From Rhodospirillum sp047263945 (GTDB taxonomy: Bacteria; Pseudomonadota; Alphaproteobacteria; Rhodospirillales; Rhodospirillaceae), in the NCBI RefSeq assembly GCF_047263945.1, contig NZ_JBLAVB010000001.1, positions 124,001 through 188,000 of the forward strand: a stretch of 64,000 nt of DNA, written 5' to 3'. The position numbers were made by a program, and so were the translations under genes. Every line of letters begins with the position of its first letter. The stretch's first letter is position 1. The notes under the pieces are model-generated. The model ran no database searches. It saw nothing but the letters and a program-made list of their open reading frames with translations, and was not told the origin of the DNA. Positions 27,662-37,345 of this stretch are shown here, in pieces.

Positions 27662-28777
27662 TCAGGATCCTTTCCCATGGTTTTGACGGCGGCGTTGGTC
27701 GATATATTCGGCCAGGGCCAGGACGATGAGCAGGACGGCGACGACCACAAAGGTGAAGTAGTTGGGAACCCCCATGCGCCGGGCTGCGCTTTCCGCGCCG
27801 ATGGACAGGATGGAGAACAAAAAGACGAAGGCGATGGTGGCGTAGCCGTTGAACCGGGCAAGGAAGACAAGCGGGATGACACCCAGGGAGTAGGCCGGAT
27901 TCCAATCCGCCCGGACATTGCCCTGGATGCCCAGCACCTCAGTTGCTCCCCCCAGTCCCGCAAGCCCCGCCGATAGGGCGAAGACGGCGATGGTCAGTCG
28001 GGGGACGGGCAGGCCCGCGTGGAGGGCGGCCCGGGCATTGGCTCCGACCACCCGCAGGCGCAATCCGAAGGCGGTGCGGGTCATCATCAGATGCACCACC
28101 AGTACCGCGATCAGACCCAGGAGAAGGCCACTCGAAACCGTGGTGTCGAAAAGGCGGGGCAGGCGGTCGGCGACGGGTAGGGTCCGGGTCTGGGGCACGC
28201 TGGTTTCGGGGTCGAGGAACACCAGCTTGACCATTACGTTCGCCAAGGAGGTGCCGAGAAAGGTCATCATCAAGGTGGTGATGATCTCATTCACACCCTG
28301 GTAGGCCCGCAGCAGGGCCGGGATGACCGACCACAGGGCTCCCAGGGCGGCCCCCAGGATCAGGCAGAGGAGGAGGACCCAGGAGGGGGAAACGGTATCC
28401 GGCAAGGCCGTGGCTGCGGCGATGGAAAAGACGGCACCGAGCAGGAATTGGCCGTCACCGCCCAGGTTCCAGATGCCCGCCCGGAACGAGACGATCAAGC
28501 CGGCAGAGATCAGCAACAAAGGCCCCATGCGGGTCAATGTCGCTTCGAGGCCAGTGGGCGACAGCAGGCCCCGGCGCAGGACATAGCCATAGTAGGACAG
28601 GGGATCGACGCCGAGGGCCAGGAGAATCAGGCCGGTGATCAGCAAGGAGGCAAGCACCGGCCCAAGGGCCAAGAGTAAGGCGTGGCCCCATCGGCGGGTC
28701 CGCCCGGTCAGGCGGGCGGAGAGGGCGTCGATCCAGGATCCGGAGCGGGCTTGGGGGGGAAGGGCGCGGTCCGTCAT
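27662..28777 (-). CDS. ABC transporter permease, BMP/nucleoside type (first permease)
   Basis: A 371-residue membrane protein with a 30-residue cytoplasmic tail and about 9-10 hydrophobic segments. IWNLGGDGQFLLGAV and VNEIITTLMMTFL are typical of the NupP-like partner in BMP systems; the ATPase-contact loop reads VVGANARAALHAGLPV. It overlaps the ATPase gene by 4 bases. These transporters import nucleosides and in some species other small heterocycles such as thiamine precursors. Confidence 0.9.
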   Translation of the reverse strand: MTDRALPPQARSGSWIDALSARLTGRTRRWGHALLLALGPVLASLLITGLILLALGVDPLSYYGYVLRRGLLSPTGLEATLTRMGPLLLISAGLIVSFRAGIWNLGGDGQFLLGAVFSIAAATALPDTVSPSWVLLLCLILGAALGALWSVIPALLRAYQGVNEIITTLMMTFLGTSLANVMVKLVFLDPETSVPQTRTLPVADRLPRLFDTTVSSGLLLGLIAVLVVHLMMTRTAFGLRLRVVGANARAALHAGLPVPRLTIAVFALSAGLAGLGGATEVLGIQGNVRADWNPAYSLGVIPLVFLARFNGYATIAFVFLFSILSIGAESAARRMGVPNYFTFVVVAVLLIVLALAEYIDQRRRQNHGKGS

Positions 28778-30372
28778 TGGTCAAGTCCGCTCATCAGCGC
28801 GCCAATCTGCTCGCGGGCCTGGGCCGAGTTGGCAATTGGGGCGCTCAATCGGCCTTGGGCCATCACGGCGATATGGTCGGACAGCTCCAACAGTTCCTCC
28901 ATGTCGGTTGAAATCAGGATCACGGCCTTTCCGGACTCCGCCGTATCGCGGATGCGACGGCGCGAGGCGGCGATATTATGCAGGTCGAGGCCATAGGTGG
29001 GTTTGGCGAAGATCACCACATGGGCGTCGCCGCTCAGTTCCCGGGCGAGGAGGGCTTTCTGGATATTGCCGCCGGATAACTTGCCAATGGGTGTGGTGGC
29101 GTCGGGGGTGCGGATGTCGAACTCCCGGATCAGGCGCTGTGCGTTCTCGGCGATGGCCTTGGGGCGCTCCAGCCCCATCTTCCAGAAGGGGGGCGCGCCA
29201 ATTTGCTTGAGAACCAGATTGGTCGAGACGGGAAAGCTGCCCACGGTGCCTTCACCCAGTCGATCGTCCGTGACATAGCGCAGGCCCCGTTCGCGCCTTT
29301 GGCCCACGGACAGGCCATCAACGGGGGTTCCGCCCAACAGGATCCGGCCATCCTTCACGGGGCGTTGACCGGCCAGGGTTTCCGCCAGTTCCTTTTGACC
29401 ATTGCCGTCAATGCCCGCAATGCCCAAAATCTCCCCCGGCCAGGCCTTCAGATTGACGTTGGACAGGGGGACCTGGGACTCACCCGTTGTGTAGAGGGCG
29501 ATGGCCTCCAAGGTGGGCCGTTCGGGCCGCGGCACGGTGGTTGCGCGGGCGGGACCGGTCGCCTTTGGCGAGCTCTCCCCCGGCGAAGCCGCCGCGGTGG
29601 GCGAGGCACCGAACATCAGGGAGATGATCTCCCCACGGGCCTGCTCCCGGTCCAGGGAGGCCATGCGGTCGGGGGAGAGCTCGCCCACCTTGCGGCCCAG
29701 GCGCAGGACCGAAACGCGATCCCCATAGTCCAGGGCTTCGTTGAGTTTGTGGGTGATGAACACCACGGCCAGGTCCTTGGCCACGAGGCGCCGCATGACC
29801 GCGCCCAGGTCCTCGGCCCCCTGGGGCGTGAGCATGGCGGTGGCTTCGTCGAGGATGAGAACCCGACTGCCCCGGGCGAGGGCGCGGACAATCTCCGCCT
29901 GCTGCTGTTCACCGAGGGAGAGGGAGCCCGTAAGCGCCAGGGGATCGAGGGTGACGCCGATGTCTTCGGCGATTCCTTGCATGCGCGCCACCAGTCCGGC
30001 CCGGTCCGGACGCTTCCACCAGGGGCCACCCAGGGTCATGTTGTCAACCACAGAGAGGGATGGCACGAGCATGGCGTGCTGAAAAACGGTGCCGATGCCC
30101 AAGTCGAGGGCCCGGCGCGGCGACTCGATGATCACGGGTTCGCCGTCGACCAGAATGCGGCCTTCATCGGGTTGCTGCAGGCCAGAGAGCATGGCGATCA
30201 GGGTGGATTTCCCCGCCCCGTTCTCGCCGAGAAGCACATGAACCTCGCCGGGCCAGAGGTCGATATCGACATCGGCGTTGGCGACGACGCCGGGGAAGCG
30301 CTTGGTGAGCCCCCGGAGGGAAACCGTCGGGCGGGACGGCGCGGACGAGGGGTGAGCTTGGGCAAGAGTCAT
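28774..30372 (-). CDS. ABC transporter ATP-binding protein with two nucleotide-binding domains
   Basis: A 532-residue fused ATPase of the NupO/RbsA type. The first domain has Walker A GENGAGKST, signature LSLGEQQ and VLILDEATAML. The second has GIDGNGQKE in place of Walker A, signature LSGGNIQK and a degenerate Walker B VVIFAKPTYGLD, which is usual for the second half. A Pro/Ala-rich linker separates them. Start 30372 has GGAGAGG about 8 bases upstream; the longer frame runs through a repeat element. It powers the two permeases downstream. Confidence 0.92.
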   Translation of the reverse strand: MTLAQAHPSSAPSRPTVSLRGLTKRFPGVVANADVDIDLWPGEVHVLLGENGAGKSTLIAMLSGLQQPDEGRILVDGEPVIIESPRRALDLGIGTVFQHAMLVPSLSVVDNMTLGGPWWKRPDRAGLVARMQGIAEDIGVTLDPLALTGSLSLGEQQQAEIVRALARGSRVLILDEATAMLTPQGAEDLGAVMRRLVAKDLAVVFITHKLNEALDYGDRVSVLRLGRKVGELSPDRMASLDREQARGEIISLMFGASPTAAASPGESSPKATGPARATTVPRPERPTLEAIALYTTGESQVPLSNVNLKAWPGEILGIAGIDGNGQKELAETLAGQRPVKDGRILLGGTPVDGLSVGQRRERGLRYVTDDRLGEGTVGSFPVSTNLVLKQIGAPPFWKMGLERPKAIAENAQRLIREFDIRTPDATTPIGKLSGGNIQKALLARELSGDAHVVIFAKPTYGLDLHNIAASRRRIRDTAESGKAVILISTDMEELLELSDHIAVMAQGRLSAPIANSAQAREQIGALMSGLDQ

Positions 30373-30440
30373 GGGAGACAAAACCTCTCCAGGAGGAAAC
30401 CGGACGGAAGGGGACGTCGAAATGATGGCTTCGGCGTTCC

Positions 30441-30672
30441 TAGAGTGCTCCGAGGTCAAATTGGGCCAGTTCTTGGCCACGGTACACGACAGCGACACGA
30501 CTTTTTGGGCGATTGCCCAAGCCCATTTGGGGGACAATGCCCCCAAACCCCCCTTTTTTTTAACCCGGGGTCTGGGGCCTTTCGGCCCCAGCCTCGCCAA
30601 AGAGGGGGGGACGGGGCAAAGCCCCGTGACGGGAAAACACCCCCTGTCGTGTATGGCCTCGAAGGCACTCTA
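30441..30672. repeat. Family A palindrome carrying a nested family B element
   Basis: TAGAGTGCTCCGAGGTC at 30441 and CGAAGGCACTCTA ending at 30672 are the two arms of family A. Between them, 30482-30653 is a full family B copy (172 bp) with GTACACGACAG and CTGTCGTGTA ends. It lies between the BMP binding-protein gene and the ATPase gene of the same operon. Confidence 0.82.
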
Positions 30673-30691
30673 ACATCACTCTGGGGGCCGC

Positions 30692-31720
30692 CTATTCGAC
30701 GGTACTTACCAGCTTGTGCACGGTGTCGGCGTCATAGCTGACCGTCAGGGGGATGGTTCCGTCGATGATCTGCGCCTTGATGGCCTCGATCTCGCCCCAG
30801 ACCGCGTCGGGGATGGCCTTGGTTTTCAAAAGACCGACGGATCCGTCCTTCAAGGACAGGCCGTAGCCATGGGTGCCGAAGGTATCGCTCTTCAAATCCT
30901 CGACCATGGCGGAAAAGACGGGTTCCAGGTTCCAGATGACGGAGCTGAGGAGATAGCCTTTGTCTATGCTGGTCTTGTCGCCGATGACGTCGATGAAATA
31001 GACCTTGCCACCATCAATCGCCGGGGTGGTTTCGACGGCTTGCAACATGCCGAAGGTGGAGCCGTTGCCTTGGCCGAAAATGATATCGGCGCCCGCTGCG
31101 ATGACGGAGGCCGTCACCCGCTTGCCGCCGGCGGCATCGGCATAGGCGGCGGGACCGATGACCGCATAGCGCACGGTCACGTCGGGGTTCTCCGCCTTCA
31201 CACCTTGGGCAAAGCCAATGGATTGGGCGTTCCAGGCGGGGGGTTCTCCGGACACGACGATGCCGACCGTTCCGGTGTGGGTCATCTTGGCGGCGAGGCG
31301 CCCGGCGAGATAGGCGCCCTCGTGGCCGCTGGCCGTGTAATCGGCAACAGCACCGGGCTTGGCGGCGTCGGGCTTGTCGGTGATTGCCACGGGGATGTTC
31401 ATTTCCGCGCCGATTTCCGGGGCGGCCGTGTTGTAGCCGCTGGCATGGGCAATCATCAAGCTGGCACCATCCTCGGCCAGTTCACGCAGGGTCGGACGGA
31501 CGTCACCATAGCCCAATCCTTCGGCAACCATCACTTCCAGGCCCATGGCTTCGCCCACGGCCTTGGCCGCGTCGACACCCTGCTGGTTCCAGCCAAAGTC
31601 CGTGCCCTGCTCGGGTGTCAGGATCGCGATGCTCTTTACTTCAGCAGCTATGGCTGAAAAAGAAGTGCTGCCCGCAATGAGCGCAATTGCCGAATGTATG
31701 ATCAGTTTTCTCATTACCAT
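30692..31720 (-). CDS. BMP-family substrate-binding protein
   Basis: A 342-residue periplasmic protein with a Sec signal (KLIIHSAIALIAGSTSFSAIA, cleavage after AIA). It belongs to the BMP/Med family, with GTDFGWNQQG near the N-terminus, HASGY and GEPPAWNAQSIGFAQG. These proteins bind purine nucleosides or other small heterocycles. It is the first gene of a four-gene minus-strand transporter operon. AAGGA lies 8 bases before ATG 31720. Its position next to a vitamin-B6-type catabolic cluster raises the question whether it binds a pyridine compound. Confidence 0.9.
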   Translation of the reverse strand: MVMRKLIIHSAIALIAGSTSFSAIAAEVKSIAILTPEQGTDFGWNQQGVDAAKAVGEAMGLEVMVAEGLGYGDVRPTLRELAEDGASLMIAHASGYNTAAPEIGAEMNIPVAITDKPDAAKPGAVADYTASGHEGAYLAGRLAAKMTHTGTVGIVVSGEPPAWNAQSIGFAQGVKAENPDVTVRYAVIGPAAYADAAGGKRVTASVIAAGADIIFGQGNGSTFGMLQAVETTPAIDGGKVYFIDVIGDKTSIDKGYLLSSVIWNLEPVFSAMVEDLKSDTFGTHGYGLSLKDGSVGLLKTKAIPDAVWGEIEAIKAQIIDGTIPLTVSYDADTVHKLVSTVE

Positions 31721-31824
31721 TTCTGCGATCCTTCTTTTGATGCGAGTGTGTTGAGTAAATAAAAATGAAAATGTATATTTCGTTGTCGGCTTTGTTTTTG
31801 TTCTCTTTCGATATGGAGGGTTTT

Positions 31825-32289
31825 ATGTTTTCTCGTTTTTTCCAGGTTTGGCGGTTTCTGCTTGTCTCAGCCAGTTTGGTTGGGTGTACGGAGAGCCCTT
31901 CGGGACCAAAGGCGGTGGAAGGAGGCGGGCATCTGTCCTGGGAGCGAGGCACGGCGGGCCTGACCGCCGCTCCCCTTGAGATCGACAACCACACCGGGAA
32001 GGTCGTCGCCTGCTTCGTTTCCTTGGCCCATTGGTATTCCATGGACCTTGGATCCCTGACAGCGGGAGAGCGGATCACCGTCCCGCTTTGGGTGGAGGAG
32101 GATACGGGAACCGTGTTCCTGTTGAACGACCAGGAGGATCGTATGCCCCTGGACAACATGTGGTGTGGGTTGGGCGGAGAGGCCTGGGAAACCCGTGCGG
32201 TCATCGCGCTGGAGCGTCGGGCCGGTGTCGCCGCCCAACCGGGCCAGGTGGTCTGTGCGGTTGAAGGGGAGGGGCTGGTCTGCCGATAG
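31825..32289 (+). CDS. Hypothetical lipoprotein
   Basis: A 154-residue protein whose N-terminus MFSRFFQVWRFLLVSASLVGC ends in a lipobox LVGC, so it should be lipid-anchored. GGAGGG 5 bases before ATG 31825 supports this start. The mature part (TESPSGPKAVEGGGHLSW, then IDNHTGKVVACFVSLAHWYS) has three further Cys that could form disulfides. I do not recognise the family. It is divergent from the BMP transporter operon, with an AT-rich promoter region between them. Confidence 0.65.
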   Translation: MFSRFFQVWRFLLVSASLVGCTESPSGPKAVEGGGHLSWERGTAGLTAAPLEIDNHTGKVVACFVSLAHWYSMDLGSLTAGERITVPLWVEEDTGTVFLLNDQEDRMPLDNMWCGLGGEAWETRAVIALERRAGVAAQPGQVVCAVEGEGLVCR

Positions 32290-32909
32290 GCTGGGACTTG
32301 CGGTCGGATGTGTGATGGGCAAGGGGGGATCTCCCGCGCCGGTTCGTCGTGGACGCGCCCCAGTGGCGCGTTCCAATCGGCGCCGAGAATATCAGAGCAT
32401 CGGGGAAGGTCAACCAATTTACGTTAAAGGTTGAGATTGGGTGGATTATGGTTGGTGGATCGGGTTGCGATTTTGCGTTTCAAAGGGATGAAGGGTGCTA
32501 AAATAATCGTCGAACAAAATCTCCTATCTCATAATATTTAGAAAAAATATATCAAATTGCATTCTTAATAGTTCAATTCCTTTTGTATTTGCTAGAATTG
32601 AGTAGAGAAATTTCCCATATCTCGCGAATTTTTATCAGTTCTGTTTTGATGATCGTATTTTAATCAATATATATTTTGTTAAAATGGTATTTTCTGCACA
32701 TATTAGGCGCAAGATATTCTTTTGTGCACTATATGGTTAAATTGTATGCAGGGGGCGATTTTGGTCGCAATTTGATTTTTGGTTGAGAAATGGTTGGAAA
32801 ATGGTTGACCTTGTCCCTCCGACGTGGTGTGTTTTTGCCGTTGGCTCGGACTCGGGCCGGAACGGATTGCCGCAAGGCGATGGGCACTGATCTTTTGGAG
32901 ACGCCAGGA
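32290..32909. promoter_or_regulatory. AT-rich promoter region of the pyridine-type catabolic cluster
   Basis: 620 bases without a convincing gene; 32500-32760 is far richer in A and T than the surrounding sequence. Possible regulator sites are GTCAACCA (32409-32416), its reverse complement TGGTTGAC (32802-32809), and two more GGTTG units at 32780 and 32792, so three units sit about 11-12 bp apart just before the hpaB-like gene. The same 8-mer pair occurs upstream of the GntR gene at 41892. Confidence 0.55.
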
Positions 32910-34397
32910 ATGAACGCGACAGTTAAGCCGGTAAAATCGGAATCCGAAGTTCGTCTGAGGACGGGGGAGCAGTTCAAGGCGTCGCTGGATGACGGTCGGA
33001 TGATCTGGGTTGGCGGTCGGCGGATTGCCCGTGTGACCGACGATCCGGCCTTGGGGGCAGGCGTCGATCTGCTCGCGTCCATGTTCGATGACCAGTTCAA
33101 GCCGGAGTTCGCCGACGCAACCACCTATGTGGATCCCGATAGCGGTGCGGTGGTCAGCCGGGCCTGGCAAGTGCCGCGCACCAAAGAGGATTTGGCCGAC
33201 CGCCGCAAGATGATCGAATACACCAGCTTGAAGACAGCGGGTACCTTTGGCCGTCCCCCCGATCTGGCACCGGCCATCGTCACCGGCCTGATGGCCTATC
33301 TGCCGACCTTCAAGGCCAAGAAGTCTGAAATCGCCGGATGCACGCCGGATTTTGCCGAGAACATCGAGCGGTATATGGCTTACGGCCGGGACACCAATCT
33401 GACCGCGTCCGAATGTCTGGCCGGTCCCCAGAACGACCGCTCTTCGCCCAAGGGGGCGGAGGCCTCTCTGCTGCGTGTGAAAAGCGTGGAAAAGGGGGGG
33501 ATCCGCATTTCCGGGGCCAAGACGGTGGGATCGATCGCCGCCCAGGCCAATGATGTCTTCTTCACCAACCTGGGCGGACTGCGCGACACCCCCGCAGAGG
33601 CCTGCATCTGGGGATCCGTGCCCGCTGCCTCCGAGGGGATCCGCATGGTCTCCCGGGAAATGGTCTCCACCCCCGGGGCTGATCCCTTCGATCACCCGGT
33701 GTCCCGTTTGGGCGAGGAAGCCGATCAGCTCATCATTTTTGACAACGTCTTTGTTCCCGTGGATCGGATCTTCAACCTGGGCGATCCGACGGCCATGCAG
33801 TACTACGGTCCCGTCTGCACCTTCGCCCACTGGCATGTGCTGACCCGTCTGGCGGTGAAAGCGGAACTGTTCGTTGGCGCAGGGCAATTGGTGCTCGACG
33901 TGCTGGGCACGGGCCACATTCCCGCCGTCCAGGGCATGTTGGGCGAGATCATTCAGTATGCCCAGACCCTGCGGGCTTTCGTCACTGCGGCGGAGAGCAT
34001 GGCCCGTCCCACCGAGGGCGAGGTCATGGCACCGGATGTGGGGATGCTGACCGCAGGCCGCCTCTATTCCATCGAGCATTATCCGCGGATCGTGCACATC
34101 CTCCAGGAGCTCTGTGGTCAGGGTCTGGTCATGCGGTTCGGAAAGGCGGCCTTCGATAACCCGGAGATCGGGCAATACCTGGAGGAGATCCTTCCCGGCA
34201 AGGGGGTGAAGGCCCAGGAAAAGGAACTGCTCATGAACTTCGTTTGGGACATGACCTGTGGTGCCCTGGCGGGGCGGGTGGCGTTGTTCGAAAACGTGAA
34301 TTCAAGCCCGGCGCCCCGCCTGCGCGAGCGGCTGTTCAACGAGGTCAAGCGGGAGGCCTTCGTCGGGCAGGTGAAGCGGCTGTCCGGCTTGTCCTGA
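32910..34397 (+). CDS. 4-hydroxyphenylacetate 3-monooxygenase (HpaB) family oxygenase
   Basis: The 495-residue protein has the acyl-CoA-dehydrogenase-like fold of HpaB flavin monooxygenases, which use FADH2 from a separate reductase to hydroxylate phenols or hydroxypyridines. The N-terminal domain spans about 1-280 (YVDPDSGAVVSRAW, KNDRSSPKGAE-like QNDRSSPKGAE, ISGAKTVGSIAAQANDV) and the C-terminal helical domain about 290-490 (FVPVDRIFNLGD, GQLVLDVLGTGHIPAVQ). ATG 32910 is chosen for TTGGAG 9 bases upstream; ATG 32880 and 32790 are alternatives. A flavin reductase gene lies at 39803. Neighbours suggest a pyridine-ring substrate, possibly pyridoxal-derived, hydroxylated to a 2,5-dihydroxypyridine-type compound. 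Confidence 0.88.
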   Translation: MNATVKPVKSESEVRLRTGEQFKASLDDGRMIWVGGRRIARVTDDPALGAGVDLLASMFDDQFKPEFADATTYVDPDSGAVVSRAWQVPRTKEDLADRRKMIEYTSLKTAGTFGRPPDLAPAIVTGLMAYLPTFKAKKSEIAGCTPDFAENIERYMAYGRDTNLTASECLAGPQNDRSSPKGAEASLLRVKSVEKGGIRISGAKTVGSIAAQANDVFFTNLGGLRDTPAEACIWGSVPAASEGIRMVSREMVSTPGADPFDHPVSRLGEEADQLIIFDNVFVPVDRIFNLGDPTAMQYYGPVCTFAHWHVLTRLAVKAELFVGAGQLVLDVLGTGHIPAVQGMLGEIIQYAQTLRAFVTAAESMARPTEGEVMAPDVGMLTAGRLYSIEHYPRIVHILQELCGQGLVMRFGKAAFDNPEIGQYLEEILPGKGVKAQEKELLMNFVWDMTCGALAGRVALFENVNSSPAPRLRERLFNEVKREAFVGQVKRLSGLS

Positions 34398-34410
34398 TCT
34401 CTCTCAGGTG

Positions 34411-34449
34411 GGGTGGAGCGTCGTCCCTCCCCAAGGGAGCTCTCCACCC
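34411..34449 (+). other. Hairpin between the hpaB-like and first amidase genes
   Basis: GGGTGGAG (34411-34418) and CTCCACCC (34442-34449) form a perfect 8-bp stem, with TCCCT/AGGGA nested in the loop. There is no T-run. It may partly separate expression of the oxygenase from the downstream genes. Confidence 0.4.
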
Positions 34450-34515
34450 ACGCCGTGAGTGAATCTCCATAGATTTTAGAGCGCCTTTCCCCGGCCCCGT
34501 TCAGGACCTTCTTTC

Positions 34516-35973
34516 ATGCGCTTCTCCGACTATGCGTCCCTTGATGCCACAGCCTTGGCTGCGGAAATCCGCGAGGGATCCGTGACCCCCGCCGAGGTGC
34601 TGGACACCGCAATCGCCCGGGCGGAGGCGGTTCAGCCGGTTTTGAACGCCATCGTGCATCCTTTTTACGATCGCGCTCGCGCCTTGGTCTCCCAGGGACC
34701 GGCTTCGGGTCCCTTCCATGGCGTGCCTTTTGTGTTGAAGAATACCGGGTTGGAGATGGCCGGAACGCCGCTGTCCAATGGCTCCCGCCTGTTCGACGAC
34801 GTGGTGTCCGGGAGAGACGCCACCTTGACCGCCCGATATCTCGGTGCGGGGCTGGTGCCCATGGGCAAGGGCAATACCCCGGAGTTCGCCCTCAGCTTTA
34901 CCACCGAACCTTTGGCCTTCGGCCCCACCCGCAACCCCTGGGACCTGACGCGCTCGCCCGGTGGATCCTCCGGTGGGTCGGCGGCGGCTGTCGCTGCGGG
35001 CGTGGTCCCCATGGCGCATTCCTCCGATGGGGCCGGGTCCACCCGGGTCCCTGCGGCCCATTGCGGGTTGGTGGGGTTCAAGCCGAGCCGGGGGCGCACG
35101 CCCCTGGGGCCGGTGGCCATGGAGGCGATCGCGGGCATGTCCACGCCCCATTGTGTCAGCCGCTCGGTCCGCGACAGCGCCGCCCTGCTCGACGCAACGG
35201 CAGGTCCGGACCGGGGCGACTCCTATGCGGCGCCCCCCGCCCCGGGGTCCTTTCTGTCCGCGCTGGATGCGGATCCACCGCCCCTGCGCATCGCCTTCAC
35301 GCCGGGCTCGCCCCTGGGGACGCCAGTGGATCCCCAATGGCTGGAGGCCACCCGCCAGACGGCGGCGCTGTGCGAGTCCCTGGGCCATCGGGTGGAGGAG
35401 GTGGACCACGCCGAATACGATGCCGAGGCGTTGAAGCGGGCCTGGCGGATCATTGTCGGTGTCAATATCGGCCCGGCGGTGGCGGCCGCCGGGGTCCGGC
35501 GGGGTTTGGCCGATCCCCTGTCCGGGGTCGAGCCGGTCAATGCCGCCTGGATCCGGGAGTGCCAGACTCTTTCCGCGACGGACTACCTGTGGGCGGTCAA
35601 CCAGTTGCATGCGACGGCGCGGGCCTTGGGACGCTTCTTTGACCGATACGACGTCTTGTTGACACCCACGACCGCCGAACCGCCACCGCTTTTGGGCCGC
35701 ATGACGGGGGACACCGAGGATGTGGATGCATTCTACGACGCCTTTTGGGCCCATGCGCCCTTCACCTGCGCCTTTAACGCATCGGGTTGTCCGGCCGTGA
35801 GCCTTCCCCTGGGCTGGTCGCGGGAGGGGTTGCCCATTGGCGCCCATTTCGGCGCGGCATTCGGGGCGGATGCTCTGCTCTTTGCCCTCTCTGGACAGTT
35901 GGAGCGGGCGGCGCCCTGGGCGGCGCGCCTCCCCGCTCTCCCGTCATTGGCCCCTTTGGAGACAGCGCCATGA
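34516..35973 (+). CDS. Amidase-signature family hydrolase
   Basis: A 485-residue amidase-signature enzyme. The Ser-Ser-Lys triad is visible: Lys75 in FVLKNTG, Ser151-152 in PGGSSGGS, and nucleophile Ser175 in DGAGSTRVPA. No signal peptide. It overlaps a second amidase gene by 4 bases (ATGA). In the proposed pathway, ring cleavage of a 2-methylated dihydroxypyridine would give an N-acetyl maleamate-type product, and two hydrolases would be needed for acetate and ammonia release. Other amides are possible. Confidence 0.92.
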   Translation: MRFSDYASLDATALAAEIREGSVTPAEVLDTAIARAEAVQPVLNAIVHPFYDRARALVSQGPASGPFHGVPFVLKNTGLEMAGTPLSNGSRLFDDVVSGRDATLTARYLGAGLVPMGKGNTPEFALSFTTEPLAFGPTRNPWDLTRSPGGSSGGSAAAVAAGVVPMAHSSDGAGSTRVPAAHCGLVGFKPSRGRTPLGPVAMEAIAGMSTPHCVSRSVRDSAALLDATAGPDRGDSYAAPPAPGSFLSALDADPPPLRIAFTPGSPLGTPVDPQWLEATRQTAALCESLGHRVEEVDHAEYDAEALKRAWRIIVGVNIGPAVAAAGVRRGLADPLSGVEPVNAAWIRECQTLSATDYLWAVNQLHATARALGRFFDRYDVLLTPTTAEPPPLLGRMTGDTEDVDAFYDAFWAHAPFTCAFNASGCPAVSLPLGWSREGLPIGAHFGAAFGADALLFALSGQLERAAPWAARLPALPSLAPLETAP

Positions 35974-37331
35974 CCGGTCTGGATACCGATCTGGATTTGG
36001 ATACCCTCCGCCTCCGGACCCTGCCGGGCTTGATCGCCTCGGGCGCCGTGACGGCGGAGGCCGTAGCTCTGGCCTGCCTCACGGTCATCGACGACCGGGA
36101 GCCGGAGGTCCGCGCCTGGGCTCACCTGGATCGGGAGCGGGTGCTCACCCAGGCTTGCGCCATTGACCGGGAGGAGGTTTCTGGTCTGCTTGCGGGCGCG
36201 CCCCTGGCCATCAAGGACGTGATCGATACCGTCGATTGGCCCACCGAATACGGCTCGGCGATTTACCGGGGCAACCGCCCGGCTTGGGACGCCCCCTGTG
36301 TCGCCTTGGCCCGGACGGAGGGAGCTGTGGTTCTGGGCAAGGCGGTGTCTACGGAATTCGCCATGGCCAGCCCAGGCCCCACGCGTAACCCCTGGAATCC
36401 AGCCCATACGCCGGGCGGCTCCAGCAGTGGATCCTGTGCCGCCGTGGCGGCGGGGATGGCTTTGGCTGGCTATGGGACCCAGACGGCGGGGTCTGTCATC
36501 CGTCCCGCAGCCTATTGCGGTGTCGTCGGCTACAAGCCGAGCTTTGGCTTGCTGGACCGGACAGCCATCAAGGTTTTGTCCGATAGCCTGGATACCTTGG
36601 GGCTGATCACCCGGGACGCGCGGGACGCGGCTTGGCTGGCCGCTGTCCTGTCCGGGCGTCCGGGGCTCGCGGGGGGAGCGGGGGATGGAGACGCCGGGGC
36701 AGCATTCCGCGTCGGTGTCTATCGGACCAGCCGATGGGGCGCGATGGATCCCTCCGGCCGTGCGGGCTTCGAGGCCACGCTGGCGACGTTGGCCAACCTT
36801 GGTTTGGATCTGGTGGAGCTGGAAGACGCGCCCTGGTTTGAGGATGCCCTGGAGATTCAGGACCAGGTGATGGGGTGGGAAGTCACACGAGCCTTGGCCT
36901 TTGAGCGGCTGACCCGGTTCTCGGACATGGCCCCCGTCACCCAGGCCTTCCTGGAGGCCAAGGCTCAGGTGGGAGAGGCAGGCTATCTGGATGCCAAGCG
37001 ACGGATGGCCGCCTTGCCCGCCGCCTTGGCCCGGACCCTGGGTGACGTCGAGATCTTATTGACACCCGCTGCGCCAGGACCTGCGCCAGAGGGGTTGGAC
37101 GCGACGGGAGATCCATTGTTCAATCGGGCCTGGACCGCCATTGGCGCCCCCTGCCTGACCCTGCCCACAGGGATTGGCCCGGGCGGGTTGCCCCTGGGCC
37201 TTCAGGTGGTGGGCCGCCGGGGAGAGGATGCCCGGGTTCTGGCCTTGGCGGCCAGGGTTGAGGGTCTGCTCGACCGGGTGCGGGGACCCTGGACGCCCGC
37301 GGGGCGGGGCCTCGCTGCAAGCGATCGATAA
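35970..37331 (+). CDS. Amidase-signature family hydrolase
   Basis: A 453-residue amidase-signature enzyme with Lys82 in LAIKDVIDT, Ser151-152 in PGGSSSGS and nucleophile Ser175 in TAGSVIRPA. Triad positions match those of the preceding amidase, but the two are only distantly similar, so it is not a recent duplicate. Translation is coupled to the first amidase; the NicX-like gene begins 14 bases after its stop. It probably hydrolyses the second C-N bond of a ring-opened intermediate, but that is inference from order. Confidence 0.92.
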   Translation: MTGLDTDLDLDTLRLRTLPGLIASGAVTAEAVALACLTVIDDREPEVRAWAHLDRERVLTQACAIDREEVSGLLAGAPLAIKDVIDTVDWPTEYGSAIYRGNRPAWDAPCVALARTEGAVVLGKAVSTEFAMASPGPTRNPWNPAHTPGGSSSGSCAAVAAGMALAGYGTQTAGSVIRPAAYCGVVGYKPSFGLLDRTAIKVLSDSLDTLGLITRDARDAAWLAAVLSGRPGLAGGAGDGDAGAAFRVGVYRTSRWGAMDPSGRAGFEATLATLANLGLDLVELEDAPWFEDALEIQDQVMGWEVTRALAFERLTRFSDMAPVTQAFLEAKAQVGEAGYLDAKRRMAALPAALARTLGDVEILLTPAAPGPAPEGLDATGDPLFNRAWTAIGAPCLTLPTGIGPGGLPLGLQVVGRRGEDARVLALAARVEGLLDRVRGPWTPAGRGLAASDR

Positions 37332-37345
37332 AAGGAAAGCAAGAC

